From assembly GCF_014646335.1 (NCBI RefSeq), contig NZ_BMNG01000003.1, forward strand, positions 1-64,000: DNA of 64,000 nucleotides, written 5' to 3'. The notes under the pieces are model-generated. The model had not been told where the DNA came from. It searched no databases and saw only the letters and a program-made list of their open reading frames with translations. The position numbers and the translations under genes were made by a program. How positions within the stretch are numbered: the stretch's first letter is position 1; every line of letters starts with the position of its first letter. Shown here piece by piece: positions 19,366-32,448 of the stretch. The stretch comes from Streptomyces lasiicapitis. Its GTDB lineage: Bacteria; Actinomycetota; Actinomycetes; Streptomycetales; Streptomycetaceae.

Positions 19366-19791
19366 GTGGCGGGGCGCATGCTGCGGTGGGCGCCGGCACT
19401 GGGGCTTGCCGCGCTGTGGTGGTGGGCCGTCTTCCGGCTCGCGCTGGCGCCCGACGCGGGGGTGCTGGAGGGGGCCGTCGCGGCCGGGGGGTGGGGGTTG
19501 AGTCTGCTGCCGGTGCACTGCGTGCCGAAGGGGCGGGCTGTGGGGGCGGGGCGGCGGGGGCGTGTGCGTGGGGGTGGGGGCGGGGGAGATGTGGGCGGTG
19601 GGGGTGGGGGTGGTCCGTGGCAGGGGTGGGTCCCGGAGGTGGGTTCGGGGTTCGGGTCCGGGAATGGGTCGGGGGCGAAGGTGGGTGTGGAGTCCGGGTC
19701 CGCGTCCGGGGCTGGGGCGAGGTCGCTGCGTGCCTGGGTCACCAAGGCATGGCGACGCCGCCGTTCGGGCGGAGGATCTGGCCCGTCGTGA
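19366..19791 (+). CDS. Small membrane protein with Gly-rich C-terminal extension
   Basis: A predicted 141-residue product, function not recognised. Residues 5-28 form one membrane helix (LRWAPALGLAALWWWAVFRLAL) and residues 32-52 a second, weaker hydrophobic stretch. After about residue 60 the sequence becomes Gly/Ser/Arg low complexity encoded by G-runs. It then overlaps the 3' end of the convergent SDR gene by about 50 bp. The first 55 residues look like a real protein. The tail could be an extension produced by a lost stop or frameshift in the G tracts. GTG 19366 is chosen for the GGGAGG 8 nt upstream. Confidence 0.5.
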   Translation: MAGRMLRWAPALGLAALWWWAVFRLALAPDAGVLEGAVAAGGWGLSLLPVHCVPKGRAVGAGRRGRVRGGGGGGDVGGGGGGGPWQGWVPEVGSGFGSGNGSGAKVGVESGSASGAGARSLRAWVTKAWRRRRSGGGSGPS

Positions 19792-20515
19792 ACGAGGACG
19801 CGTCCGACGCCAGGTGCAGCACTGCGTGCGCCACGTCCTCGGGTTCGCCGACCCTGCCGAGGGGTGACCTGCGCGCCAGCGCGGCCTCCGTCGCCGCCTG
19901 GGCGTCCTCCTCGTGACGATGCGTCATCGGCGTACGAGTCCACCCCGGGGCAACGGCGTTGACGCGGATGCCGTGCGGGCCGACCTCCGTCGCCAGCGTC
20001 TTCGTCAGCTGGACGACGGCCGCCTTCGCGGAGGCGTAGCAGAGCAGGCCGGGGTGGCTGGTGTCGACGGCGCTCGACGCCATCGTCACGATGCTGCCGC
20101 CCGCGCCCGCGTCGATCATCGCGCGGGCCGCCGCCTGGCACGCGTACAGCACTCCCTTGAAGTTCACGGCCAGAACCCGGTCGAGATCCTCGTCGCGGGT
20201 CTCCAGGACCGGGCTGCTGTGCATGATCCCGGCGATGGCCGCCATTACGTCCAGGCGGCCCGACGGGGCGGTGGCCTCGGCCACGGCCTGGTCGACCTGT
20301 GCCTTGTCGGCGACATCCAGGGTGTACGTGGACGCGGTGCCGCCGTCCGCCTTGATGCGGGTGGCCGTTTCCTTGAGGCCCTGGGCGTCGAGGTCGGCGC
20401 AGTGCACTGTCGCGCCCGCCTCGGCGAGGAGTACGGCGGTGGCTCGGCCGATTCCGCCGGCGGCGCCGGTGACGAACGCGGTGCGGCCGGTGAGGTCGTA
20501 CGCCGTTATGGCCAT
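19739..20515 (-). CDS. SDR-family NAD(P)-dependent oxidoreductase
   Basis: A 258-residue classical short-chain dehydrogenase/reductase. The Rossmann signature TGAAGGIGRA lies near residue 15, NAG is replaced by AIAGIMH, the active-site serine lies in VTMASSAVD, and the catalytic YxxxK is YASAK. The late segment RVNAVAPGWTRTPM and the end TGQILRPNGGVAMPW are typical. Asp in CADLDAQ after beta-2 suggests NAD(H) preference. The substrate cannot be told. It is monocistronic between convergent and tandem neighbours. ATG 20515 begins the family-typical N-terminus; no strong ribosome binding site is visible. Confidence 0.9.
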   Translation of the reverse strand: MAITAYDLTGRTAFVTGAAGGIGRATAVLLAEAGATVHCADLDAQGLKETATRIKADGGTASTYTLDVADKAQVDQAVAEATAPSGRLDVMAAIAGIMHSSPVLETRDEDLDRVLAVNFKGVLYACQAAARAMIDAGAGGSIVTMASSAVDTSHPGLLCYASAKAAVVQLTKTLATEVGPHGIRVNAVAPGWTRTPMTHRHEEDAQAATEAALARRSPLGRVGEPEDVAHAVLHLASDASSFTTGQILRPNGGVAMPW

Positions 20516-20622
20516 GGCGGGACCGTACGGCGGTATCTGACGGGGCGTCAACTGGCCTGCGTGGTCGTGGTTGTGGGTTGTCTGTCGGTTGCGGGGGCTG
20601 GGTGGGGGGTGGCCGCGCTTCG

Positions 20623-21423
20623 TCAGGGGGTGGGGCCCTGTTGGCAGGTCGGGCACCAGTACGTGGGGCGTCGGCGGGTGGCGTCGCCCTGCTCCGCCGA
20701 GCGCAGGGATGTGCCGCAGCGCAGGCAGGGGCGTGGCGCGCGGCCGTACACGTACAGCCGCTGTCCCGGGCGGGTGCTGCCCGTCGTCGTGCGGGCCGGG
20801 CGGTCGCGGTTGGCTTCCAGGAGCTTCTTCGCCAGGGTCGGGAGGCGGGCCGCCGTCTCCTCGGGGAGCTCGCCTACCGGGAGCCAGGGGGTGGCGCCGA
20901 GCAGGAAGCAGAGCTCGCTCTTGTAGATGTTGCCGATGCCCGCGAGGTTGCGCTGGTCCAGCAGGGCCTCGCCCAGCGGGCGTTCGGGGGCTGCGCGGAG
21001 GTTGCGCAGCGCCTGCTCCGGGTCCCAGTCGGGGCCCAGGAGGTCCGGGCCCAGGTGGCCCACCGCGCGGGGTTCGTCGGCGGTGCGGAGCAGTTCCAGG
21101 ACCGGGAGGCGGTAGCCCACGGCCGTGTGGGCGGCGGTCGCGAGGACTGCTCGGATCTGGTGGGCGGGGCCGCCGCGCCAGCGCTCCTGCGGGGCGTACA
21201 CCCGCCAGGAGCCGTCCATGCCCAGGTGCGAGTGGAGGGTGAGGCCGCCTTCTACCCGGGTGAGGAGGTGCTTGCCGCGCGGGGTCACGTCCAGGACGGT
21301 GCGGTCGGTTAGGTCGGCCGTGGCGTGTTGGGGGACGCGGAGGTCGGAGCGGGTGAGGGGGTGTCCGGCCAGGGCTTTGTGCAGGCGGTGGGCCGTTTGG
21401 TGGACTGTGTCTCCTTCGGGCAT
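20623..21423 (-). CDS. Fpg/Nei-family DNA glycosylase/AP lyase
   Basis: A 266-residue base-excision repair enzyme. It begins PEGDT, where Pro2 is the catalytic nucleophile and Glu3 the acid; PEGDT rather than PELPE points to the Nei (endonuclease VIII) branch. The helix-two-turn-helix region holds LLDQRNLAGIGNIYKSELCF with the conserved Asn, and the C-terminal zinc finger has C-x2-C (PCLRCG) and C-x2-C (WCPTCQ). It should remove oxidised pyrimidines and nick the abasic site. It lies downstream of lhr on the same strand with a 227-bp gap. ATG 21423 is fixed by the family N-terminus. Confidence 0.92.
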   Translation of the reverse strand: MPEGDTVHQTAHRLHKALAGHPLTRSDLRVPQHATADLTDRTVLDVTPRGKHLLTRVEGGLTLHSHLGMDGSWRVYAPQERWRGGPAHQIRAVLATAAHTAVGYRLPVLELLRTADEPRAVGHLGPDLLGPDWDPEQALRNLRAAPERPLGEALLDQRNLAGIGNIYKSELCFLLGATPWLPVGELPEETAARLPTLAKKLLEANRDRPARTTTGSTRPGQRLYVYGRAPRPCLRCGTSLRSAEQGDATRRRPTYWCPTCQQGPTP

Positions 21424-21490
21424 GGGGTTAGCGTTGCACTTTTGCTGGCGGGGGCGCCTTGGGCGGGGTGGGTGGCTTGGGCGCTTTTGG

Positions 21491-21530
21491 GTGTCTGGGC
21501 GCCTGGGTGTCTGGGTGTCTGGGTGCCTGG
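21491..21530. repeat. Five-copy 8-bp tandem repeat between nei-type gene and lhr
   Basis: Units of GTGTCTGG or close variants (GCGCCTGG, GTGCCTGG) follow each other five times, then decay into GTGGTGCTGG. It lies in the 227-bp gap 21424-21650, which I otherwise find non-coding. Strand-asymmetric G-rich DNA like this could form secondary structure. Confidence 0.7.
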
Positions 21531-21650
21531 GTGGTGCTGGTGGTGGGGTCGCCGGTCGCCTTTTCGCCGGGGGCGGTTGCTCGCCTTTCGCCTTGCGGTC
21601 CGTTGTGGCACGGCCCCTCCGGTTCGTTGGCGGTTGTTCGGCCGGTGGGG

Positions 21651-26321
<4,671 letters not shown>

Positions 26322-26327
26322 GACCCC

Positions 26328-26350
26328 ATCGTGCACCCCGCCACTGACAA
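26328..26350 (-). promoter_or_regulatory. RecA-NDp-type DNA-damage promoter of lhr
   Basis: On the minus strand TTGTCAGTGGC (26350-26340) is followed after 6 nt by CACGAT (26333-26328). The first element is identical to the one upstream of recA in this window and to the reported actinobacterial RecA/LexA-independent damage promoter. The -10 keeps A at position 2 and T at position 6 of TAnnnT but has C first. Transcription would begin at or next to ATG 26321, giving leaderless mRNA. Confidence 0.75.
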
Positions 26351-26400
26351 TGGCCCCGACCTGCGAAAAAGGGTTTGCGCCGACGGCGCAGAATGGAGGT

Positions 26401-27330
26401 ATGGCAGGTTCGGCGGAGCAGGCGCGGCACTGGACGTACGCGGAGCTGCCCGGCGTCGACCTGCTGCGGGCGCGCTACGTCCGCAAGACCTTCGCGCGCC
26501 ACACCCACGAGCACTTCGTGATGGCCGCGGTCCTCGAAGGCGTCGACGTCTTCCGGCACAGCGGCGCCGACCGGCACGCGGGACCCGGCAGCCTCGCCCT
26601 GATCAACCCCGAGACCCCGCACACGGGCCGCGCCGGAGACCCCGAGGGCTGGCTGTACGGCGCGGTCTACCCGGCCCCGGACGTGGTCGCCGCCATCGCC
26701 GCGGAGACGACCACCCTGCGCGGGACGCCCGGCTTCGTCCTGCCGGTGCTGGAGGACCCGTACGCCGTGACCCTGATCCACCGGGTGCTGCGGGCCGCCG
26801 AGGAAGCCAACGCGCTCGCCGCCGACACGTTCCTGAAGGTGGCCGTCACCAGGCTGCTGCGGCTGAACGGCGGCAACCTGCCGCAGCGCGGTGTGCCCTC
26901 GGCGGGCGCGGGGGTCGCGGCACGCGCGCGTGCCGTCCTGGAAGAGCGGCTCGTCGACCCGCCGAGCCTGGAGCGGCTCGCCGCCGGTCTCGGCGTGAGT
27001 TCCTTCGCCCTGCTGCGCGCCTTCCGTGACGCCTACGGCATGCCGCCGCACGCCTGGCTCACCGACGCGCGCGTGCGGCGCGCCCGCCGTCTCCTGGACG
27101 CCGGTACGACGCCCGCGGAGGCGGCCGTCGCCGTGGGGTTCGCCGACCAGCCGCACCTGAACCGGCACTTCGCGCGGATCGTCGGGGTGCCTCCGGGCGC
27201 CTACCAGCGGGAGCGCAAGAACGTACAAGACCGCTCGGACGCCCTCCTCGTAGCGTCCACGGCGTGGCAGAACGAACATCATCCGCAGACATACCCCGGG
27301 GCCCGGCCGACGCCGACGCCGTTGACGTAA
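26401..27330 (+). CDS. AraC-family transcriptional regulator
   Basis: A 309-residue regulator. Residues about 15-165 are an AraC-type cupin ligand-binding domain (the FARHTHEHFVMAAVLEG strand and PETPHTGRA). Residues about 185-285 hold the two-HTH DNA-binding domain, with the second helix pair in AAVAVGFADQPHLNRHFARIVGVPPGAYQR, the usual AraC signature. It overlaps the azlC start by 67 bp and is divergent from lhr. The likely target is the azlCD exporter downstream; the ligand may be an amino acid. The GGAGGT directly abuts ATG 26401, so the true spacing is odd and an upstream in-frame start is possible. Confidence 0.88.
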   Translation: MAGSAEQARHWTYAELPGVDLLRARYVRKTFARHTHEHFVMAAVLEGVDVFRHSGADRHAGPGSLALINPETPHTGRAGDPEGWLYGAVYPAPDVVAAIAAETTTLRGTPGFVLPVLEDPYAVTLIHRVLRAAEEANALAADTFLKVAVTRLLRLNGGNLPQRGVPSAGAGVAARARAVLEERLVDPPSLERLAAGLGVSSFALLRAFRDAYGMPPHAWLTDARVRRARRLLDAGTTPAEAAVAVGFADQPHLNRHFARIVGVPPGAYQRERKNVQDRSDALLVASTAWQNEHHPQTYPGARPTPTPLT

Positions 27331-28130
27331 CGGCCCGCCCGGACGGCGCCGACGTCCTGAGCCGTTCTGACGGCGCCGACGCCCCGAACCGTCCCGACTC
27401 CGCCGTGGTCCGGGACGCCCTCGGCGTCGGAGTCGCCGTCGGCCTCTCCGGCTTCGCCTTCGGCGTCACCTCGGCCGGCAGCGGGCTCACCGTGCTGCAG
27501 ACCTGTGCGCTGAGCCTGCTGGCGTTCACCGGAGCCTCGCAGTTCGCCCTGGTGGGCGCGCTCGCGGGTGGCGGCAGTCCGCTCACGGCCTCGGTGGGAG
27601 CCGTCTTCCTCAGCATGCGCAACGCCTTCTACGGGCTGCGGCTCTCCCAACTGCTCGCCCTCCCGCGCGCGGTGCGCCCCCTGGCCGCCCACTTCGTGAT
27701 CGACGAGACGACGGCCGTCTCCCTCGCGCAGTCGGGGCGACGGGCCGTCCGCATCGGCTTCGCCGTCACCGGAATCAGCCTGTACCTCCTGTGGAACCTC
27801 ACCACGCTCCTGGGGGCACTCGGCGCGGAGGCCATCGGTGACACCGACACCTGGGGCCTCGACGCCGCGGGTCCCGCCGTGTTCCTCGCGCTGCTCGCCC
27901 CGATGGTGCGCACCGCAACGGAGCGCGCGGTCGCCGCAATCGCCGTCCTTCTGGGCCTCGGACTGCTTTCGGTGCTGCCCCAGGGAGTGCCGGTTCTCGC
28001 CGCGGCGCTGGCCGTGCCGATGGTCCTCTACGGAGTGGGCCGTAAAGCCTCCGCACCTGAGGCAGACGGCCCGAAGCCCCACAGCACGGACGGCACGACG
28101 TCCAACAGCACGCAAGGAAAAGACCGTTGA
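27264..28130 (+). CDS. azlC: AzlC-family branched-chain amino acid exporter, large subunit
   Basis: A 288-residue membrane protein with about 45 hydrophilic residues at the start, then seven or so helices from about 50 to 265. Family hallmarks are VGVAVGLSGFAFGVTSAGSGLT, LLAFTGASQFALVGALAGGGSP and the FLSMRNAFYGLRLS loop. AzlC works with the small AzlD encoded next. The pair exports branched-chain amino acids or their analogues (as in azaleucine resistance, AzlCD/BrnFE). GTG 27264 overlaps the AraC gene; a later start near 27400 would still keep all helices. Confidence 0.87.
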   Translation: MAERTSSADIPRGPADADAVDVTARPDGADVLSRSDGADAPNRPDSAVVRDALGVGVAVGLSGFAFGVTSAGSGLTVLQTCALSLLAFTGASQFALVGALAGGGSPLTASVGAVFLSMRNAFYGLRLSQLLALPRAVRPLAAHFVIDETTAVSLAQSGRRAVRIGFAVTGISLYLLWNLTTLLGALGAEAIGDTDTWGLDAAGPAVFLALLAPMVRTATERAVAAIAVLLGLGLLSVLPQGVPVLAAALAVPMVLYGVGRKASAPEADGPKPHSTDGTTSNSTQGKDR

Positions 28131-28435
28131 ACATCTGGACCGCCATCGCCGTGACCGCCGTCGGCTGCTACGCCGTCAAGCTGGCGGGCCTCCTCGTGCC
28201 CGTGGGCGCCCTGGAGCGGCCGCTCGTCAAGCGCATGGCCGCGCTGCTGCCGGTGGCGCTGCTGGCCGCTCTCACGGCCCAGCAGACCTTCGCCGACGGC
28301 AGGACCCTCGTGCTCGACGCCAAGGCGGCCGGACTCGCCGCGGCCGCCGTGGCGCTGCTGCTGCGCGCGCCCTTCCTCCTCGTGATCGCGGCGGCCGTGC
28401 TCGTCACGGCGGGGGTGCGGGCCATGGCCGGCTGA
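28127..28435 (+). CDS. azlD: AzlD-family small subunit of amino acid exporter
   Basis: A 102-residue protein with four hydrophobic helices, matching AzlD/BrnE (WTAIAVTAVGCYAVKLAGLL, then LPVALLAALTAQQTF). The TTG start at 28127 overlaps the azlC stop by 4 nt and has AAGGAAA about 6 nt upstream, so the two subunits are probably translated in a coupled way. Confidence 0.87.
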   Translation: MNIWTAIAVTAVGCYAVKLAGLLVPVGALERPLVKRMAALLPVALLAALTAQQTFADGRTLVLDAKAAGLAAAAVALLLRAPFLLVIAAAVLVTAGVRAMAG

Positions 28436-28470
28436 CGGACGGCCGGGGCGACGGGCCGGGGTGGCGGGCC

Positions 28471-29412
28471 TCAGCCGATGCGCCGCCCGTACGCCCGCAG
28501 TGTGCGCAACGCCTCGATCGTGACCATCGGGCGGCACTCCAGAGCCGTACTGGGAGCCCACTGCCTCCACCGGATCGGCCAACCGCCGTCTTCTTGTTGG
28601 TCGTTCAGCAGGAAGTCCAGGGAACGCGTCATCTCGTCGTCCGTGAACCACGCGCGGGCGAGCGATTCGGGTGCCTTCGCGAAGTCGTGCGCGAAGTGGT
28701 GCTCGCCGGGGCCGTACCCCGGAGGGATCGGGTTGGCGTCGGCACGCTCGGGGTCGAGGGCCACCAGGTGCTGTTCGCGTACGAGGCGGCCGAGCCGGTC
28801 GGCGGCCGCCTCCGCGCGCGGGCGGTCGGGAGCCCCGTCCAGGAAGGCGACGGCCGCCATGATCTCGTACGGATGCGACTTCTCCAGGGACTCCACGCTC
28901 TGCCAGCAGAAGTCGGTGGCGCGAAACAGCCAGGCGTGCCACACCTCGTTGCGGTGCAGCAGGCCCACCACGGGGCCGGTGGCGAGCAGTTCGCTCGGCG
29001 GGTTGTCCACCACGGGCACGAACGGCGCCGAGGGGTAGCCGCGTTGGCTGGGATGGATCGCGGGCAGCGCGCCTTCGGCCGTCGACACCGCGGTCAGATA
29101 GCGGCACACGCGCTCCACGCGCATGCCGCCGCAGCGCCGGATGGTGTCCAGGACGCGCAGCGCGTGCCCGGTGTGCAGCGGCTGGCTCACGGGGCCGCGC
29201 AGGTCGGGCTCCAGGGCGTGGCCGTATCCGCCGTCCTCGTTGGCGTACGCGGACAGCGCGGTCTCCACGGCGTCGGCGTTCCAGGAGCCGCCGTCCAGGA
29301 AGTGGTACGCGAACCGGCGCTGTTCGAGGACGCGCGCGGTGAGCCAGACGAACTGCTCGGCGCGGGCGAGCGGGGAGGAAGCGGCGTGCGGTGACGCTCC
29401 GTTTTCGGCCAT
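28471..29412 (-). CDS. Alpha/alpha-toroid (prenyltransferase/squalene-cyclase-like) protein of unknown function
   Basis: A 313-residue soluble protein. Repeated helix pairs with loops such as ANEDGGYGHALEPDLRGP and NDQQEDGGWPIRW resemble the QW-type turns of the six-hairpin toroid in terpene cyclases and prenyltransferases. There is no DXDD class II cyclase motif and no clear zinc-ligand set, so catalysis cannot be assigned. It lies alone between azlD and DUF3046, converging on azlD. ATG 29412 starts the frame; no obvious ribosome binding site. Confidence 0.7.
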   Translation of the reverse strand: MAENGASPHAASSPLARAEQFVWLTARVLEQRRFAYHFLDGGSWNADAVETALSAYANEDGGYGHALEPDLRGPVSQPLHTGHALRVLDTIRRCGGMRVERVCRYLTAVSTAEGALPAIHPSQRGYPSAPFVPVVDNPPSELLATGPVVGLLHRNEVWHAWLFRATDFCWQSVESLEKSHPYEIMAAVAFLDGAPDRPRAEAAADRLGRLVREQHLVALDPERADANPIPPGYGPGEHHFAHDFAKAPESLARAWFTDDEMTRSLDFLLNDQQEDGGWPIRWRQWAPSTALECRPMVTIEALRTLRAYGRRIG

Positions 29413-29491
29413 GTTCCGAAGGTAGGGCGGAACGCCGCCTCGGCAAGCCCTCTGCGCCGGGCTGCACTCTCAGGGGCGCGATACTGAAGGC

Positions 29492-29686
29492 ATGCGGTTG
29501 ACGGTCTTCTGGCAGCGGATGGCGGCTCACTTCGGCGCGGGATACGCCGACACCTTCGCGCGCGATCATGTGATGACGGGCCTCGGCGGGCGCACGGTGC
29601 ACCAGGCGCTGGACGCGGGCTGGGACGCGAAGGACGTGTGGCGGGTGGTGTGCTCGGCCATGGACGTACCGGCCGAAAAGCGCTGA
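29492..29686 (+). CDS. DUF3046 protein
   Basis: A 64-residue protein matching DUF3046 (begins RLTVFWQRM, with HVMTGLGGRTVHQALDAGWDAK and VWRVVCSAMDVP). The family is confined to actinobacteria and is usually encoded just upstream of recA, as here (1.6 kb). Function unknown; there is no membrane segment or metal site. GATACT lies 10 nt before ATG 29492, so the message may be leaderless. Confidence 0.85.
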   Translation: MRLTVFWQRMAAHFGAGYADTFARDHVMTGLGGRTVHQALDAGWDAKDVWRVVCSAMDVPAEKR

Positions 29687-29781
29687 CAGGGCGTCGCGCA
29701 GGCGTTCCCCTCGCGCGCGGAGAGCACTTTATGTTTCGGCTGGATCGCTAAATCCGGGGGCGGCGGCTGAATCTCGGTGGC

Positions 29782-31038
29782 GTGGGCGAGACTGGCACGG
29801 TGGCACCCACAGACGAGACCGCGCAGATCACCTCCGAGGCAGCACCGCCCGGCACCACCCCGCCCGCCCAGCCCCCCGCCGGGGCCGAGCAGGCGCGTGG
29901 CGCCGGCATGCCGCGCTGGCTGCCGCGGGCGATGGTGCTCGCGCTCGCCCTGGTCGCCTGTTTCCAGCTCGGCAGTTGGGCCTTCCACCAGCTCACCGGG
30001 CTGCTGATCAACATCCTGATCGCGTTCTTCCTGGCCCTCGCCGTCGAGCCGGCCGTGAGCTGGATGGCGGCGCGTGGGCTGCGCCGGGGTCTGGCCACGG
30101 CCATCGTCTTCCTGGGCGTCGTGGTCGCGAGCGCGGGCTTCATCACCATGATGGGATCGATGCTCGCGGGCCAGATCGTCGACATGGTCGAGGACTTCCC
30201 GGACTACCTGGACAAGGTCATCCGCTGGATCAACATGACCTTCGACACGGACCTGTCCCGGGTCGAGGTCCAGGACAGCCTGATCCACTCCGACTGGCTG
30301 CGGAAGTACGTGCAGAACAGCGCGAGCGGCGTCCTGGACGTCTCGGCGCAGGTGCTCGGCGGCCTCTTCCAGCTCCTGACGATCCTGCTGTTCTCGTTCT
30401 ACTTCGCCGCCGACGGGCCGCGGCTGCGGCGCGCGCTGTGCTCCGTGCTGCCGCCCGCCAAGCAGGCCGAGGTGCTGCGCGCCTGGGAGATCGCGGTCAA
30501 CAAGACCGGCGGTTATCTCTACTCCCGGGGCCTGATGGCGCTGATCTCCGGAATCGCGCACTACATCCTGCTGCAGGTCCTGGAAGTGCCGTACGCCCCC
30601 GTGCTCGCGGTCTGGGTCGGCCTGGTCTCGCAGTTCATCCCGACGATCGGCACGTATCTGGCGGGTGCCCTGCCGATGCTGATCGCCTTCACCGTGGACC
30701 CCTGGTACGCGCTGTGGGTGCTGATCTTCGTCGTGATCTACCAGCAGTTCGAGAACTACGTCCTGCAGCCCAAGCTCACCGCCAAGAGCGTGGACATCCA
30801 CCCGGCGGTCGCCTTCGGGTCGGTCATCGCGGGCACGGCGCTCCTCGGCGCGGTCGGCGCCCTGGTCGCCATCCCGGCGGTCGCGACCCTGCAGGCCTTC
30901 CTGGGGGCGTACGTGAAGCGGTACGACGTCACGGACGACCCGCGTGTCCACGGTCACCACCGCCGCGGCGGATCGCCCCTCTTCGCACGCGTGCGGCGCG
31001 TGCTGACGGGTCCCGGGGACGGCGACCGCCCGGCCTGA
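29782..31038 (+). CDS. AI-2E-family (PurR-like TqsA/PerM) membrane permease
   Basis: A 418-residue membrane protein of the AI-2E transporter family. After a 45-residue Pro/Ala start there are about eight helices. Conserved landmarks are LLINILIAFFLALAVEPAVSW and the FIPTIGTYLAGALPMLIAF and VVIYQQFENYVLQPKLTAKSV segments near residues 285-345. Substrates of most members are unproven: quorum signals, auxin or Na+/H+ exchange have been proposed for different ones. GTG 29782 and GTG 29800 are both possible starts. It lies between DUF3046 and recA in its own unit. Confidence 0.85.
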   Translation: MGETGTVAPTDETAQITSEAAPPGTTPPAQPPAGAEQARGAGMPRWLPRAMVLALALVACFQLGSWAFHQLTGLLINILIAFFLALAVEPAVSWMAARGLRRGLATAIVFLGVVVASAGFITMMGSMLAGQIVDMVEDFPDYLDKVIRWINMTFDTDLSRVEVQDSLIHSDWLRKYVQNSASGVLDVSAQVLGGLFQLLTILLFSFYFAADGPRLRRALCSVLPPAKQAEVLRAWEIAVNKTGGYLYSRGLMALISGIAHYILLQVLEVPYAPVLAVWVGLVSQFIPTIGTYLAGALPMLIAFTVDPWYALWVLIFVVIYQQFENYVLQPKLTAKSVDIHPAVAFGSVIAGTALLGAVGALVAIPAVATLQAFLGAYVKRYDVTDDPRVHGHHRRGGSPLFARVRRVLTGPGDGDRPA

Positions 31039-31099
31039 CGTCCTGGCGGCCGGCCTCGGCCGCCCGACCGACTGCTTCCGCTTCCGCCGCGTGGTGCGC

Positions 31100-31132
31100 T
31101 TGACAGCAAAATCGAACATCCATTCATATAGG
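31100..31132 (+). promoter_or_regulatory. recA distal promoter with LexA-box-like site
   Basis: TTGACA (31100-31105) is a perfect -35. Within the following 20 nt lies GAACATCCATTC (31114-31125), one base away from the actinobacterial LexA box GAAC-N4-GTTC. The AT-rich CATATAGG (31125-31132) contains the -10. The spacing of the -10 is uncertain (19-21 bp for the two best hexamers). A LexA dimer here would block the promoter. Confidence 0.65.
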
Positions 31133-31245
31133 GGTTCCGGAGGCGTTGTTCCGGGGGTCCACGGGGGGATCCCCGGCCTGCGCCGGTGGATCGAGGCGGG
31201 CGGAACGCCCGAGTTATCCACAGGCCGGGCGGCCGTCGGGGCGCA

Positions 31246-31268
31246 TTGTCAGTGGCAGGCGTTAGCGT
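31246..31268 (+). promoter_or_regulatory. RecA-NDp-type DNA-damage promoter of recA
   Basis: TTGTCAGTGGC (31246-31256), 6 nt, then TAGCGT (31263-31268). This matches the LexA-independent DNA-damage promoter described in mycobacteria and Streptomyces (TTGTCAGTGGC-N6-TAGNNT). Predicted transcription start about 31275, roughly 37 nt before ATG 31312. Confidence 0.85.
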
Positions 31269-31311
31269 CTTTGACGTGAAGCGATCGACTCAAGCAAACC
31301 GGGTGGAACCC

Positions 31312-32445
31312 ATGGCAGGAACCGACCGCGAGAAGGCGCTCGACGCCGCGCTCGCACAGATTGAACGGCAATTCGGCAAGGGCGCAGTGATGCGCATGGG
31401 CGAGCGGCCGAATGAGCCCATCGAGGTCATCCCCACCGGGTCGACCGCGCTTGACGTCGCGCTCGGCGTCGGCGGCATCCCCCGCGGCCGTGTGGTGGAG
31501 GTGTACGGACCGGAGTCCTCCGGTAAGACCACCCTCACCCTGCACGCGGTGGCCAACGCCCAGCGGGCGGGCGGCTCGGTGGCGTTCATCGACGCCGAGC
31601 ACGCCCTCGACCCCGAGTACGCCAAGAAGCTCGGCGTCGACATCGACAACCTCATCCTGTCCCAGCCGGACAACGGCGAGCAGGCCCTCGAGATCGTCGA
31701 CATGCTGGTCCGCTCCGGTGCGCTCGACCTGATCGTCATCGACTCCGTCGCGGCCCTGGTGCCGCGCGCGGAAATCGAGGGCGAGATGGGCGACTCGCAC
31801 GTGGGTCTGCAGGCCCGTCTGATGAGCCAGGCCCTGCGGAAGATCACCAGCGCGCTCAACCAGTCCAAGACCACCGCGATCTTCATCAACCAGCTCCGCG
31901 AGAAGATCGGTGTGATGTTCGGCTCCCCGGAGACCACGACCGGTGGCCGGGCCCTGAAGTTCTACGCCTCGGTGCGCATGGACATCCGCCGCATCGAGAC
32001 CCTCAAGGACGGCACGGACGCGGTCGGCAACCGCACCCGCGTCAAGGTCGTCAAGAACAAGGTCGCGCCGCCCTTCAAGCAGGCCGAGTTCGACATCCTC
32101 TACGGCCAGGGCATCAGCCGCGAGGGCGGCCTGATCGACATGGGCGTGGAGCACGGCTTCGTCCGCAAGGCCGGCGCCTGGTACACGTACGAGGGCGACC
32201 AGCTCGGCCAGGGCAAGGAGAACGCCCGCAACTTCCTCAAGGACAACCCCGATCTCGCCAACGAGATCGAGAAGAAGATCAAGGAGAAGCTGGGCGTCGG
32301 TGTGCGCCCGGAGACCCCGGCGGCGGAGCCGGGCGCGGACGCGGCGGTCGCGGCCGCCCCCGCAGCGGACGACGCGGCCAAGACGGTGCCCGCCCCCGCG
32401 GCCGCCAAGGTCACCAAGGCCAAGGCCACGGCGGCCAAGAGCTAG
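31312..32445 (+). CDS. recA: Recombinase RecA
   Basis: A 377-residue RecA, the strand-exchange ATPase and LexA co-protease. Walker A GPESSGKT at 66-73, Walker [13 protein letters not shown], the DNA-binding loop 1 [12 protein letters not shown], and loop 2 [13 protein letters not shown] followed by [16 protein letters not shown] are all intact. The C-terminal 40 residues are an Ala/Lys/Pro tail, usual in Streptomyces. The conserved start [14 protein letters not shown] fixes ATG 31312. It is expressed from two tandem promoters (see 31100 and 31246) and followed 3 nt later by recX. Confidence 0.98.
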   Translation: MAGTDREKALDAALAQIERQFGKGAVMRMGERPNEPIEVIPTGSTALDVALGVGGIPRGRVVEVYGPESSGKTTLTLHAVANAQRAGGSVAFIDAEHALDPEYAKKLGVDIDNLILSQPDNGEQALEIVDMLVRSGALDLIVIDSVAALVPRAEIEGEMGDSHVGLQARLMSQALRKITSALNQSKTTAIFINQLREKIGVMFGSPETTTGGRALKFYASVRMDIRRIETLKDGTDAVGNRTRVKVVKNKVAPPFKQAEFDILYGQGISREGGLIDMGVEHGFVRKAGAWYTYEGDQLGQGKENARNFLKDNPDLANEIEKKIKEKLGVGVRPETPAAEPGADAAVAAAPAADDAAKTVPAPAAAKVTKAKATAAKS

Positions 32446-32448
32446 GCC

